Shown here piece by piece: positions 25,324 through 37,602 of a stretch of 64,000 bases of DNA (its first letter is position 1; each line of letters begins with the position of its first letter). The position numbers and the translations under genes are program-made. The notes below the pieces were generated by a model. It worked only from the letters and a program-made list of their open reading frames with translations. It did no database searches and was not told the DNA's origin. The stretch is from NCBI GenBank assembly GCA_021792635.1, contig JAJYUH010000002.1:248001-312000 (forward strand), read 5' to 3'. The stretch is from Natronospirales bacterium. GTDB lineage: Bacteria; Pseudomonadota; Gammaproteobacteria; Natronospirales; REEB76.

Positions 25324-25893
25324 TCAGCCGGTCATCTGTTTCTCGCGGATCTCGTCCAGCGTCTTGCAGTCAATGCATTGGGTGGCCGTGGGCCGGGCCT
25401 CGAGGCGGCGGATGCCGATTTCCACGCCGCAGGAATCACAGTAACCATACTCACCGGCTTCCAGGCTCATGATGGCTTCATCTATTTTCTTGATGAGCTT
25501 GCGTTCCCGGTCGCGGGTGCGCAGTTCCAGGCTGAACTCGGATTCCTGGGTGGCACGGTCGTTCGGGTCCGGGAAGTTGGCGGCTTCGTCCTGCATGTGA
25601 TGTACGGTACGGTCCACTTCTTCCATGAGTTCCTTCTTCCAGCCCAGCAGGATGTTGCGGAAATGCGCCCGTTGGCGCTCGTTCATATAGGGTTCGCCCT
25701 TGCGCAGCGGATAGGGTGTGAATCCCTTGAATACGTCGTTGGAAGAGGGCCGACTCCGGGGCCGGCGGATGCCGGCTGCCGGCTTGGCGGCGGGTTTTCT
25801 GGCGGCGGACGCTTTGGGTATGGCTTTGACGGCGGGCCTGCGTGCGGCCTTGGCGGATTTCGCGGCAACCGCCGCCTTTTTCTTAACCGTCAT
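25324..25893 (-). CDS. dksA: RNA polymerase-binding transcription factor DksA
   Basis: DksA acts with ppGpp in the RNA polymerase secondary channel. The 189-residue protein has a ~50-residue Lys/Ala/Pro-rich N-terminal extension, then the usual coiled-coil core (GEPYMNERQRAHFRNILLGW, DPNDRATQESEFSLELRTRDRERKL) and a four-cysteine zinc finger CDSCG...CIDC. Coiled-coil tip Asp and Ala are present in DPNDRA. SD AGGAG precedes the ATG. The N-terminal extension is longer than in E. coli (151 residues) and resembles a histone-like tail. Confidence 0.95.
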   Translation of the reverse strand: MTVKKKAAVAAKSAKAARRPAVKAIPKASAARKPAAKPAAGIRRPRSRPSSNDVFKGFTPYPLRKGEPYMNERQRAHFRNILLGWKKELMEEVDRTVHHMQDEAANFPDPNDRATQESEFSLELRTRDRERKLIKKIDEAIMSLEAGEYGYCDSCGVEIGIRRLEARPTATQCIDCKTLDEIREKQMTG

Positions 25894-25931
25894 CGAAAAC
25901 TCCTGGCATGCCCGGGAATAAAGCGGGGCAG

Positions 25932-25960
25932 TTTATACCGGATTGCTTTCCCTGGCGCAA
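25932..25960 (-). promoter_or_regulatory. Predicted dksA promoter
   Basis: On the minus strand TTGCGC (25960-25955), 17-base spacer, TATAAA (25937-25932), about 40 bases before the dksA ATG. Confidence 0.65.
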
Positions 25961-26008
25961 GTTGCGTCGCGGCGGAATTAGGGTGCGTAGAGTGAGGCAG
26001 CAAAGGAT

Positions 26009-26723
26009 TCAGGGGTCCCGCGCGCGTGCTTCCACCCACAGCAGCGTGGCGCCGGCCACGGCGGCGGGCATGATGATGAAATTCACCAGTGGAATGAGGG
26101 TACACAGGGCAGCGGCGGTGCCGAAGCCGAACAGCCGGGCGCGTTGCTGCTTCAGCAGCGGGCGCTGTGCCGCAAAATCCACGCGGTGATTACTTAACGG
26201 ATAGTCGGAATACTGGGTGGCCAGCATCCAGGCGGTAAATGCGAACCACAGCAGCGGCGTGAGCATATCGAACAGCGGCACGAACAGCAGCAGCAGGCCC
26301 AGCAGGCCGATCAGGATGGCGCGCCACAGGATATAAAGGATGCGCCGCAGCTCGTCCCGGACTGCGGCCGCTCTCCGGCCGCCGGCCGGTGAGCAGCGCC
26401 TCCACCCGGGCCGAGAGGAAGCTGTTGAAAGGCGCAGCGATGAGATTCGCCACCAGCGTAAAGGTATAAAAGAACGCGAGCGCGGCGACCAGAGCGAATA
26501 CCAGCCACAGCAGCGGAGCGAGCCAGGCAAGCCACCTGGGTAAGCTGGCCGTCCAGCGGTGCAGCCAGCTCCAGAAGCGGTGCGCCGCCATGGCCAGGGC
26601 GCAGGCGAACACCACGACGTTGATCAGCAGGGGGATGATTACATGGCGCTTGACGCCCGGGCGCGTGAGGAAGCCGAAGCCGCGCAACAGGCAGTGGGCA
26701 CCTGCGGCAAATTCCCTGAACAC
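26009..26723 (-). pseudogene. cysZ: CysZ-like membrane protein, frameshifted
   Basis: A CysZ/EI24-type sulfate-transport membrane protein split over two frames. From ATG 26723 come FREFAAGAHCLLRGFGFLTRP, two hydrophobic segments and LIAAPFNSFLSARVEALLTG. Near 26375-26390, inside the GC-rich CGGCCGGCGGCCGG, the frame shifts by one; the second frame gives AAAVRDELRRILYILWRA, further membrane segments and ends at 26009. One extra base would explain it. It may be a true lesion or a base-calling error in a palindromic GC run. Confidence 0.8.
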
Positions 26724-26735
26724 GTCGGGGCTGCT

Positions 26736-27125
26736 TCAGGGCAGGGTAACGGGGGCGGGACTCTGCCAGCCAGGCTGGCGGTGTTCCGCAACCAGCGTGG
26801 TGTAGATGCCGCCGCGCACGTTGAATTCGGCGGTAAGCCGCATGAACTTGGGGTGGATGGCGGCGACGATGTCATCGAGAATCTTGTTGGTCACGTCCTC
26901 GTGGAAGGCGCCCTGATCACGGTAACTCCATATATATAACTTGAGCGCCTTCAGTTCCACACACAACCGTTCCGGTACGTATTCCAGCCGCATCTCGGCG
27001 AAGTCCGGCTGACCGGTCTTCGGACACAGGCAGGTAAACTCGGGGATATGGATACGGATGGTATAATCCCGTCCCGCGCGCGGGTTGGGAAACGTTTCCA
27101 GGGCTTTGCCGGGCCGGGTGGACAT
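26736..27125 (-). CDS. queF: NADPH-dependent 7-cyano-7-deazaguanine reductase
   Basis: QueF reduces preQ0 to preQ1 in queuosine biosynthesis. At 129 residues it is the short (type I) form. Visible are LETFPNP, the catalytic cysteine in [12 protein letters not shown] (Cys34) with Asp41, ELKALKLY and a C-terminal core [14 protein letters not shown] and [10 protein letters not shown]. It faces smc divergently. Together with gluQ nearby, it means queuosine synthesis and its glutamylation are represented in the same region. Confidence 0.93.
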   Translation of the reverse strand: MSTRPGKALETFPNPRAGRDYTIRIHIPEFTCLCPKTGQPDFAEMRLEYVPERLCVELKALKLYIWSYRDQGAFHEDVTNKILDDIVAAIHPKFMRLTAEFNVRGGIYTTLVAEHRQPGWQSPAPVTLP

Positions 27126-27212
27126 GCTCCCCTCGGTGATGCGTTTTCGGGCGCCGATACTTTACACTAGGTGGCCAGGACCGGCCAACTTTTCGCCACC
27201 AAAATCCAGCAC

Positions 27213-30200
27213 ATGCGACTCAGTAAAATAAAAATGTCGGGATTCAAATCCTTCGTGGATCCCATCACCATCCATTTGCCCAGCAATCTCGTCGGTATCG
27301 TCGGCCCCAACGGCTGCGGCAAGTCCAACATCATTGACGCGGTGCGCTGGGTGATGGGCGAAAGCTCCGCCAAACAGTTGCGCGGCGACTCCATGGCGGA
27401 TGTGATATTCAACGGTTCCAGCGCCCGCAAGCCGGTCAGCACCGCGTCCATCGAATTGGTATTCGACAATTCGGATGGCGCCATCGGCGGCGAACTCGCC
27501 AATTACGCGGAAATCTCCGTGAAACGCGAAGTGGTGCGCGACGGCACCTCCAATTATTTCCTCAATAACACCCGTTGCCGCCGTCGCGACGTCACCGATC
27601 TGTTCCTGGGTACCGGCCTCGGGCCGCGCAGTTACGCCATTATTGAACAAGGCACCATCGCGCGCCTGGTGGAATCGAAACCGGAGGAATTGCGCATCTT
27701 TCTTGAGGAAGCCGCCGGTATCTCCCGGTACAAGGAACGGCGCCGCGAAACGGAAAGCCGTATCCACCACACCCGCGAAAACATCGAGCGCCTGAATGAT
27801 CTGCTTGAGGAGGTGACCAAGCAGCTCCAGCATCTGCATCGTCAGGCGCGTGCCGCGGAACGGTATAAGGACCTGAATGAGGAAAAGCGGCGCGTGGAGG
27901 CCGAACTGAAGGCGCTGCACTGGCGCGAACTCGACACCCAGGTCGGCGGACAGGATCGTGTCATCCGTGAGCATGAGAATCTGCATGAGGCTGCAGTGGC
28001 GGAACAGCGTGCCATAGAAAGCGGGCTGGAAAAAATCCGGCAACATCACGATGAGGCCGGTGATGGCCTGAATGCGGTGCAGGGCCGTTACTATGAACTG
28101 GGTACCGCTATCGCGCGTCTGGAGCAATCCCTGCAGCACATGCGGGAATCGCGCAACCGGCAACAGAAGGATCTGGAGGAACTGGAGCAAAACCGCCGCG
28201 AGACCGAGGAGCATCTCAATCGTGACCAGAGTCAGATCGCGCAGGCCAGCGACATGCTGGCGGAACTGGAACCCGCCCACGCACGCGCGGGCGAGGCGCA
28301 GCGGCATTCCGCCGCAGATCTCGCCGCAGCCGAGCATGCCATGCAGGTCTGGCAGGAACAATGGGAGACATTCAACGAAGAGGCGGGCGAAAAAACCCGC
28401 GTCTCGGAAGTGGGGCGGACGCACATCGAGCATCTGGAACGGCAGTTGCACCAGTTGCTGCAGCGCCGCAACAAGCTGCAGCAGGAACACGGCGGTTTGT
28501 CGGCGGGTAGCCTGCAAGGTGAAGTGGATGAGATCGGCCATGCACTGCAGCAATCCGCCGCGACGCAGAAGCAATTGCAGGTCGAACTTGCGGAGTCAGT
28601 CCGCGAGCTTGAGGCGCGCCGGGATGACGACCAGCGGCTGGTGAAAGAATTACACGCCCTGCGCAGCAGTCTGGAAGATCATCGCGGCCGGGTTGCTTCC
28701 CTGGACGCCCTGCAGCAGGCGGCCCTGGGCAAGAGCCGCACTCAGGTTACGCAGTGGCTCAAGAGCAAACATCTGGCCGATAACCCGCGACTGGCGGAAC
28801 TCGTCAGTGTGGCGCCCGGCTGGGAGCGGGCGGTGGAAACCGTGCTCGGTTATCACCTGGAAGCGGTGTGCGTGGAGGAATTCAGTGAACGGGCGGCGGA
28901 GTTTTCCAGCCTGACGGGCGGCTCTCTTTCCTTTGTGGAGAAATCCGCACAGCCGCCCGCTGCGCCCGCGGGCAGCCTGCTGGGCAAGATTACCTCTCCG
29001 GTACCGCTGGACGGGCTTCTCGGGCAGGTGCGGGTGGCGGAGAGCCTGGACGCGGCGCTGGCCATGCGTTCACGGCTTGCCGCAACCGAATCCGTTATCA
29101 CAGGTGATGGTATATGGCTGGGGCGGCACTGGGCGCGGGTGATTCGTGATCAGGACGAACGCGCCGGCGTGCTTGCACGGGAGCAGGAGCTCAAGCAGCG
29201 CAAGGCGGCGTTGGCGGACACTGAGCGCAGCGTGGAAACCCAGGGCCGGCAGCAGGAAACGGTGCGCCGGCAGCTCCGGGAGCTGGAAGCGCGCCGCGAG
29301 GAACTGCAGGCCGATGTGAACCGCGCTCACCGTCTGCATGCGGATACCCTGGCGCGACTCAAGACCGCCCAGGGACAACTGGAACAGATGTCCCAACGCA
29401 GGGAACGTCTGCTTGCCGAGACTGCCGAAGTGGATACACAGATTGCCTCCACAGAGGCGGAACTCAAGACGGCGCGCGGGCAATTGGAGATGACGCTCGA
29501 CGCCATGCACGGGATGGAGACCCGCCGTGCCACCCTGCAGGAGGAGCGTGAAAGGCTGCGTACCTGCGTCGAGGAAGCGCGGGATCGGGCCCGCCTGGAC
29601 GGTGAGGCCATGCACGAGATCGCCCTCAAGCTGGAGTCGCGACGCTCCTTGAAGGAATCCACCCGCGAGAATCTGTCGCGCATGCAAACTCAGTTGGCGC
29701 AGATGCAGGCGCGTTACGCCGGCCTGGTGCAGGCCATGCAGGACGCGGTGGAGCCGATGCGCCTGCAGGAAATGGAACTCAATAAATTATTGGGCAAGCG
29801 CGCCACCATGGACACCGAGCTCGCCGGAGCGCGTCAGAAAGTGGAAAGCCTGGCGGATCAGGTGCGCGAATTCGAACAGAAACGGCATGCGTGCGAGCGC
29901 AAGGCTGAGGAGCTGCGCGATCAGGTGCAGCAACTGCGGCTCGGTACCCAGGAAGCACGCGTGCGGCGTGAAACCCTGGTAGAGCAACTGCAGCATGACG
30001 GCTATGATCTGCAGGAGGTGCTGGGCGCCATGCCGGAGAATGCCGATCTGCAGGCATGGTCGGAGAAGCTCGGCAGCGCCCAGCAGCGCATAGACCGCCT
30101 GGGCCCCATCAATCTGGCGGCGATCCAGGAATATGCGGAGCAATCCGAACGCAAGCAGTACCTGGATTCCCAACTGGCTGACCTGAACGAGGCGCTTGCG

Positions 30201-30713
30201 ACCCTGGGGGATGCTATCCGCAAGATTGACCGCGAGACGCGCACGCGTTTCAAGGAAACCTTCGACAAAGTGAATACCGGGCTGCAGACCAGCTTTCCGA
30301 AATTGTTCGGCGGCGGTCACGCCTATCTGGAACTGACCGGCGAGGAACTGCTGGATGCCGGCGTGACCATCATGGCGCGGCCACCCGGCAAGCGCAACAG
30401 CACCATTCACCTGCTGTCCGGCGGCGAAAAGGCGCTGACGGCCGTGGCGCTGGTATTCGCCATTTTCGAGCTCAACCCGGCGCCTTTCTGCCTGCTGGAT
30501 GAGGTGGACGCACCCATGGACGAAGCCAACATCGGGCGCTTCTGTGATCTGGTGCGCGGCATGTCGAATCGCGTACAGTTTGCTTTCATCACTCACAGCA
30601 AGTCCACTATGGAGATGGCGAACCAGTTGGTCGGCGTCACCATGAACGAACCGGGCGTTTCCCGGCTGGTGGCTGTGGACGTGGATGAGGCGATACGTAT
30701 CGCGGCCATGTGA
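27213..30713 (+). CDS. smc: Chromosome partition protein SMC
   Basis: A 1166-residue condensin ATPase. ATG 27213 is used because it gives the family start MRLSKIKMSGFKSFVDP; the frame stays open upstream from a GTG at 27171. The head has Walker A GPNGCGKSN, long coiled coils (about 170-490 and 650-1000), a hinge (about 500-640), the signature LLSGGEKALTAVAL and Walker B PFCLLDEVDAP. The partner genes scpA and scpB are found at 38817 and 39731 in this window, so the whole SMC-ScpAB complex is encoded here rather than MukBEF. zipA follows with only two bases between. Confidence 0.97.
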   Translation: MRLSKIKMSGFKSFVDPITIHLPSNLVGIVGPNGCGKSNIIDAVRWVMGESSAKQLRGDSMADVIFNGSSARKPVSTASIELVFDNSDGAIGGELANYAEISVKREVVRDGTSNYFLNNTRCRRRDVTDLFLGTGLGPRSYAIIEQGTIARLVESKPEELRIFLEEAAGISRYKERRRETESRIHHTRENIERLNDLLEEVTKQLQHLHRQARAAERYKDLNEEKRRVEAELKALHWRELDTQVGGQDRVIREHENLHEAAVAEQRAIESGLEKIRQHHDEAGDGLNAVQGRYYELGTAIARLEQSLQHMRESRNRQQKDLEELEQNRRETEEHLNRDQSQIAQASDMLAELEPAHARAGEAQRHSAADLAAAEHAMQVWQEQWETFNEEAGEKTRVSEVGRTHIEHLERQLHQLLQRRNKLQQEHGGLSAGSLQGEVDEIGHALQQSAATQKQLQVELAESVRELEARRDDDQRLVKELHALRSSLEDHRGRVASLDALQQAALGKSRTQVTQWLKSKHLADNPRLAELVSVAPGWERAVETVLGYHLEAVCVEEFSERAAEFSSLTGGSLSFVEKSAQPPAAPAGSLLGKITSPVPLDGLLGQVRVAESLDAALAMRSRLAATESVITGDGIWLGRHWARVIRDQDERAGVLAREQELKQRKAALADTERSVETQGRQQETVRRQLRELEARREELQADVNRAHRLHADTLARLKTAQGQLEQMSQRRERLLAETAEVDTQIASTEAELKTARGQLEMTLDAMHGMETRRATLQEERERLRTCVEEARDRARLDGEAMHEIALKLESRRSLKESTRENLSRMQTQLAQMQARYAGLVQAMQDAVEPMRLQEMELNKLLGKRATMDTELAGARQKVESLADQVREFEQKRHACERKAEELRDQVQQLRLGTQEARVRRETLVEQLQHDGYDLQEVLGAMPENADLQAWSEKLGSAQQRIDRLGPINLAAIQEYAEQSERKQYLDSQLADLNEALATLGDAIRKIDRETRTRFKETFDKVNTGLQTSFPKLFGGGHAYLELTGEELLDAGVTIMARPPGKRNSTIHLLSGGEKALTAVALVFAIFELNPAPFCLLDEVDAPMDEANIGRFCDLVRGMSNRVQFAFITHSKSTMEMANQLVGVTMNEPGVSRLVAVDVDEAIRIAAM

Positions 30714-30715
30714 CA

Positions 30716-33465
<2,750 letters not shown>

Positions 33466-33536
33466 TGCCCGAGGTACGCAGTTTGGATATAAAATATCCT
33501 CCCGCCGCCAGCGGGAAGATTAGCGGGAGATCGAGT

Positions 33537-34028
33537 GTGAGATACGCCGGGATAATTATGATGTTGATGCCGCTGATTGTCAGTGCCTGCAGCACCATCC
33601 TGACCCCGACCTTCGGTGTACGCCAGGGACAGTTGACGCCTTGCCCCCCGCGGCGTGATTGCATTTCCAGCCAGGAGGCGAATCCCAGCCGCCATATCGC
33701 GCCGCTGACATACTCCAGCACGCGCCAGCAGGCGCGCAGCGACTTGCTGATTGCCATCAACGCGGCCGGTCATGCGCGTATTGTTTCCAGCCACCTCAAC
33801 TATATCCGCGTCCAGTATCCGATCACCATAAAAACGAATCGTTCTTCGGAGTATTACTATCAGCCGGAAAATGCGGTGGATGAGGTGGAGTTCTATCTGG
33901 AGCCGGGTGAGCACGTGATCGAAATGCGTTCCATCGCCCGCCTGGGGCTGCTGGATATCGGTGCAAACCGCGCGCGGCTTGAAAAGATCAGTACGGCATT
34001 CGACAGCCTGCAGCAGCGGCATGAGTAA
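33537..34028 (+). CDS. DUF1499-like lipoprotein
   Basis: GTG 33537 with GGGAGA upstream gives 163 residues beginning with a compact lipoprotein signal peptide ending LIVSAC (Cys18). The frame is open from ATG 33465, overlapping the ligA stop, but that start would bury the signal peptide behind 24 polar residues. The mature part has the DUF1499 pattern: TPCPPRRDCISSQ, HIAPLTY, a helix with LLIAINAA and a strand pair DEVEFYLEPGEHVIEMRS. Function unknown; predicted envelope location. Confidence 0.8.
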   Translation: MRYAGIIMMLMPLIVSACSTILTPTFGVRQGQLTPCPPRRDCISSQEANPSRHIAPLTYSSTRQQARSDLLIAINAAGHARIVSSHLNYIRVQYPITIKTNRSSEYYYQPENAVDEVEFYLEPGEHVIEMRSIARLGLLDIGANRARLEKISTAFDSLQQRHE

Positions 34029-34140
34029 ACGGCGATCCGCCGTTTCCAGGTGCCGCGGAGATTGTGGAAAATATCGTAACTGCACACGCAGCGGGAATGG
34101 CCGTGCAAAATTCGCAGTGCAATCCGTCCGCTGAAATGAA

Positions 34141-34165
34141 AACGGCCAGCGCGAGGCTGGCCGTT
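34141..34165. terminator. Bidirectional terminator
   Basis: A 10-bp perfect stem AACGGCCAGC / GCTGGCCGTT with a GCGAG loop between the convergent DUF1499 lipoprotein and parvulin genes; A-rich on the left and T-rich on the right. Confidence 0.85.
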
Positions 34166-34189
34166 TGATTTCATGTCCTTGCGGTTTAC

Positions 34190-35065
34190 TTACGGCTTTG
34201 GCGCAGCTTGCGTTGCGGCGGCCGGAGCGGCGGTCTGCGCAGTAGTGGCGCCGGACGTATTTATGCTCACCTTGGCGTCATGGCGCAACTGGTTGACGTA
34301 AGTTTCCACTTCCTTGCCTTCCAGGGAATTCATGAGCTGACTGCGCACCGAATCCAGGCTCGGCGGCGGCGTGGCGCGTTCGTCCTCCAGTTGAATGATA
34401 TGCCAGCCGAATTGGGTATGTACCGGCTGTTTGGTGTATTGACCTTTTTTGAGCTGTTCCACCGCCTGGGAGAAGGCCGGCACCATCTGGTCAGGGCTGA
34501 ACCAGCCCAGTTCGCCGCCCTGATTCTTGGAACCATCAATGGAGTATTTTTTGGCCAGCATGGCGAAATTCGCACCATGGTTAAGCTGGTTGATAATGTC
34601 CTTGGCCTGTTGCTCGCTGGCCACGAGAATATGACGCGCGCGGTATTCCATGCTGGGCATGGTCTTGATGCGGGCCTGATATTCGGCCTTAATCTGGTCT
34701 TCCGTGATCGGGTGCCGGGTGAGGTACTGCCGCACCAACTGATTGGCCAGCAGGCCCGTCCGCTGGATTTTCAGATCCGCCGCCACTTTGGGGTCTTTTC
34801 CCAGGCCGGTCTTTTTGGCCTGTTGGGCCAGTACTTCCATATCCACGAGCCGGTCAAGCACGAGTTTGCGCTTCTGCGCGTCCAGTTGCGGCTCCTGGCC
34901 GCCAGCGAGACTGCGCACGTAGGCGCGGAACATGTCGTTGGTGATGGGTACACCATTTACCGTTGCCAGCACACTGGAGGTGTTGACGGCATTTTGTTTG
35001 CCTGAGCAGGCAGCCAGTGCGGCTACCGCGAGCATGAACAGGATGTAGCGAAGTGCGATACGCAT
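34190..35065 (-). CDS. Parvulin-type peptidyl-prolyl isomerase lipoprotein
   Basis: A 291-residue protein with a lipoprotein signal peptide (LAVAALAAC, Cys20), a SurA-like N-terminal helical region (NGVPITNDMFRAYVRSL, LVLDRLVDMEVLAQQAK) and a parvulin domain at about 140-235 (YRARHILVASEQQAKDIINQL, GGELGWFSPDQMVPAFSQAV, HTQFGWHIIQLED). An Ala/Thr/Pro-rich tail follows. It should fold outer-membrane or secreted proteins in the periplasm, like PrsA/EpsD-type isomerases. It is the last gene of a minus-strand run with bolA, yciI and yciB. Confidence 0.88.
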   Translation of the reverse strand: MRIALRYILFMLAVAALAACSGKQNAVNTSSVLATVNGVPITNDMFRAYVRSLAGGQEPQLDAQKRKLVLDRLVDMEVLAQQAKKTGLGKDPKVAADLKIQRTGLLANQLVRQYLTRHPITEDQIKAEYQARIKTMPSMEYRARHILVASEQQAKDIINQLNHGANFAMLAKKYSIDGSKNQGGELGWFSPDQMVPAFSQAVEQLKKGQYTKQPVHTQFGWHIIQLEDERATPPPSLDSVRSQLMNSLEGKEVETYVNQLRHDAKVSINTSGATTAQTAAPAAATQAAPKP

Positions 35066-35089
35066 GGAAGTTCCTCGTGGGGTGAAAAG

Positions 35090-35356
35090 CTAGGGGGATT
35101 CTCCGGGAGCCAGAGCCTTGATGCTCAGGGCATGGATCTCGGTCTGCAGCAGCTTGCCCAGCGCTGCGTAAATCATGCGATGCCGTTGCAACGGCGGTTG
35201 GGCCGCAAACGCGGGCGCGACGATGCGCACGGAATAATGGCCGCCACCTTCATGGGCATGACCGGCATGCCGGGTGCCGTCGTCGCGTATTTCCAACTGC
35301 AGCGGATGGAATGCGGTTTCCAGCCGCTGGCGCAGTTGTTCGACGGGCGTATTCAT
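35090..35356 (-). CDS. BolA-family protein
   Basis: An 88-residue protein with the class II KH-like BolA fold: [23 protein letters not shown], a glycine/histidine-rich loop [17 protein letters not shown] and [29 protein letters not shown]. BolA proteins work with monothiol glutaredoxins in iron-sulfur handling or act as regulators. The ATG overlaps the stop of the upstream yciI-like gene (ATGA). Confidence 0.9.
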   Translation of the reverse strand: MNTPVEQLRQRLETAFHPLQLEIRDDGTRHAGHAHEGGGHYSVRIVAPAFAAQPPLQRHRMIYAALGKLLQTEIHALSIKALAPGESP

Positions 35357-35652
35357 GGCAGCACCTTGCGGAAAGGTTTTACGCTGACGCGCGCGTACAC
35401 GCCCGCCGCCACGTAGGGATCCGCATCCGCCCAGCTTCCGGCCTCAGCCAGGGAAGCGAATTCCGCCACCACCAGGCTGCCGCTGAATCCCGCCGGACCG
35501 GGGTCTTCGGCGTCAATGGCGGGATGCGGTCCGGCCAGCAGCAGCCGGCCCTGACGCCGAAGGTCCTCCAGCCGCTTAAGGTGGGCGGGACGCGCGGCAG
35601 CGCGTTTTGTCAGGCTGTCCGGCACATCCTCTGCGATGATGGCGTACCACAT
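35353..35652 (-). CDS. yciI: YciI-like protein
   Basis: A 99-residue protein of the YciI family: [73 protein letters not shown]. The conserved His (HLKRL) and Asp (DADPY) typical of the ferredoxin-like YciI fold are present. Function unclear. It lies between yciB and bolA, an arrangement common in gammaproteobacteria. A much longer frame upstream on the same strand is a shadow. Confidence 0.9.
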   Translation of the reverse strand: MWYAIIAEDVPDSLTKRAAARPAHLKRLEDLRRQGRLLLAGPHPAIDAEDPGPAGFSGSLVVAEFASLAEAGSWADADPYVAAGVYARVSVKPFRKVLP

Positions 35653-35654
35653 GT

Positions 35655-36191
35655 TCAGGATGCACGTTCCGCTTCGATATGCCGGCTCATGTAGAGCGCC
35701 TGCAGTACCACGAACGCCAGCATGGCTCCGGTGGACCACCACACCTTGAATTTCACCCACCCGGCGGTATCGAAGTGATACAGCACATAGACGTTCACGC
35801 TGCCCAGCAGCAGGAAGAAGCCGGCCCACATCAGGTTGAGCCGTTTCCAGACAACTGCGGGAAGTTTGATCTGCGCACCCAGCATGCGCTGTATGAGCGG
35901 ACGCTGCATGAAGTGGGTGGCCAGGAACACCGCTCCGAACAGCCACTCGACGATGGAGAACTTCCACTTGATGAATACCGCATCGTGCAACAGCAGTGTC
36001 ACGCCGCCCAGCACCAGTGCCAGGAGGGTCACCGTCAGGGGCAACGGTTCGAGCTTGCGGGTGCGCCAGAAGGATACTGCCAGCAGCAGCACGCTGCCGG
36101 CCATGAGCACGCCGGTGGCGAAGAAGATGCCTTTCCAGAGATAGCTTGCAAAAAAGGCGGCGAGCAGCAGGAATTCCAGGGCGGCGGACAT
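35655..36191 (-). CDS. yciB: Inner membrane septation protein YciB (IspZ family)
   Basis: A 178-residue, very hydrophobic protein with five membrane segments and family motifs: [62 protein letters not shown] and [13 protein letters not shown]. YciB is an inner-membrane protein linked to septation and envelope synthesis. The stop is two bases before the yciI ATG, so they are probably co-transcribed. Confidence 0.93.
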   Translation of the reverse strand: MSAALEFLLLAAFFASYLWKGIFFATGVLMAGSVLLLAVSFWRTRKLEPLPLTVTLLALVLGGVTLLLHDAVFIKWKFSIVEWLFGAVFLATHFMQRPLIQRMLGAQIKLPAVVWKRLNLMWAGFFLLLGSVNVYVLYHFDTAGWVKFKVWWSTGAMLAFVVLQALYMSRHIEAERAS

Positions 36192-36282
36192 GGACGGCTA
36201 GGGCGGCGGAAAAGAACGTTATCATAGCGTATTCGCCCGGTTCCCGGCGGACCCCCGTGGGGATTTTTCGGCCAATCAGCCC

Positions 36283-36909
36283 ATGAGCCAGTTTTTCAGC
36301 ATCCACCCGCTGAACCCGCAAATACGGCTGGTGCGCCGCAGTGTGGATATTCTGCGGGCCGGAGGGGTGGTGGTGTACCCCACCGATTCCTGTTACGCCC
36401 TGGGCTGCCTGGTGGGCGACAAGGCAGCCATGCAACGCATCCGTGCCATCCGCGGAGCGGGACCCAGGCATAACTTCACCCTGGTGTGCCGCGACCTGTC
36501 CGAGATCGCCGTCTATGCGCGGCTGGACAACCCCACCTTCCGGCTGCTCAAGGCCCACACGCCGGGACCCTATACCTTTATCCTGCGCGCCACCCACGAA
36601 GTGCCGCGGCGGTTGCAGCACCCCAAACGCAAAACCATCGGCATTCGCGTACCGCAGCACCCTGTTCCCCATGCCATCCTCACGGAACTGGGTGAACCCA
36701 TCATGAGCTCGACGCTGATACTGTCGGGTGAGGATGTGCCGCTCACCGACCCGGAAGCGATGCGCGCGCGCCTCGAACATGCGGTGGAACTGGTGATTGA
36801 CGGCGGCCCCTGCGGTTTCGAGCCCACCACCGTGGTGGACCTGACGGGCGACGTGCCGCTGATTATGCGTCTGGGGCGCGGTGATCCGGCGCCTTTTCAG
36901 ACCAGCTGA
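36283..36909 (+). CDS. YciO/TsaC-family protein (YrdC domain)
   Basis: A 208-residue protein with the YrdC fold: [67 protein letters not shown] and SSTLILSG. TsaC enzymes make threonylcarbamoyl-AMP for t6A in tRNA; YciO paralogues have weaker or unproven activity. The neighbourhood (M50 protease, trpS, scpAB, rluB) is that of yciO, so the paralogue is more likely than TsaC itself. Confidence 0.88.
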   Translation: MSQFFSIHPLNPQIRLVRRSVDILRAGGVVVYPTDSCYALGCLVGDKAAMQRIRAIRGAGPRHNFTLVCRDLSEIAVYARLDNPTFRLLKAHTPGPYTFILRATHEVPRRLQHPKRKTIGIRVPQHPVPHAILTELGEPIMSSTLILSGEDVPLTDPEAMRARLEHAVELVIDGGPCGFEPTTVVDLTGDVPLIMRLGRGDPAPFQTS

Positions 36910-36938
36910 AGAGACCGGCGGCCCTGTATAATGGGCCG

Positions 36939-37583
36939 ATGGCTCATTTCAACCTCGTCCAACTCATCATCATCTGGGGTCCGCCGGTACTGTTTGCCAT
37001 CACGCTGCACGAAGTGGCGCACGGCTGGGTCGCGCGCCGGCTGGGGGATCCCACCGCGCAGATGCTCGGCCGCCTCACGGTCAATCCGCTGAAGCACATT
37101 GATCCCATCGGCACCATCATTGTGCCGGCGTTGCTGCTGCTGTTTCATACCGGTTTCCTGTTCGGCTGGGCCAAGCCGGTGCCCATTTCGCCGCGCAATT
37201 TCAAGAACCCGCGCCGCGACATGGCCATCGTGGCAGCGGCCGGACCGGTGTCAAATCTGGGCATGGGCATCCTCTGGGCGCTTATCATGCGCGTCGCGCT
37301 GCTGCTGAAGCCGGTGTTCCCGTGGACAGCCCCGCTGATCTACATGGGGCTCGCCGGCGTGCTCATCAATATGGCCCTGATGATTTTCAATCTCATTCCC
37401 CTGCCGCCCCTGGACGGCGGGCGGGTGCTGGTGGGCCTGCTGCCACGTAACGCCGCTAATGTCGTGGATCGGATTGAACCCTACGGGTTTTTGATTCTTA
37501 TCCTGTTGATGATGGTAGGCGCATTCAATTTTGTGCTGGGGCCACCGGTGGACTGGCTGTCACACCTGCTGTTGGGCGGTTAA
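36939..37583 (+). CDS. Site-2 protease-like metalloprotease (M50 family)
   Basis: A 214-residue polytopic membrane protein with the zinc motif HEVAH (in [19 protein letters not shown]) near the N-terminus and the third-ligand motif [12 protein letters not shown] in a later segment. It lacks PDZ or CBS domains, as in the short group III M50 enzymes. It probably cleaves membrane-embedded substrates; target unknown. This gene is typically next to trpS and scpA, as here. Confidence 0.92.
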   Translation: MAHFNLVQLIIIWGPPVLFAITLHEVAHGWVARRLGDPTAQMLGRLTVNPLKHIDPIGTIIVPALLLLFHTGFLFGWAKPVPISPRNFKNPRRDMAIVAAAGPVSNLGMGILWALIMRVALLLKPVFPWTAPLIYMGLAGVLINMALMIFNLIPLPPLDGGRVLVGLLPRNAANVVDRIEPYGFLILILLMMVGAFNFVLGPPVDWLSHLLLGG

Positions 37584-37602
37584 CTGTCATGGAGACCATC
37601 TG

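Noticed and set aside
35353..36780. 475-residue minus-strand frame covering yciI, yciB and yciO
   Set aside because: Only its last 99 residues match a family (YciI); the rest is a shadow of yciB and of yciO on the other strand.
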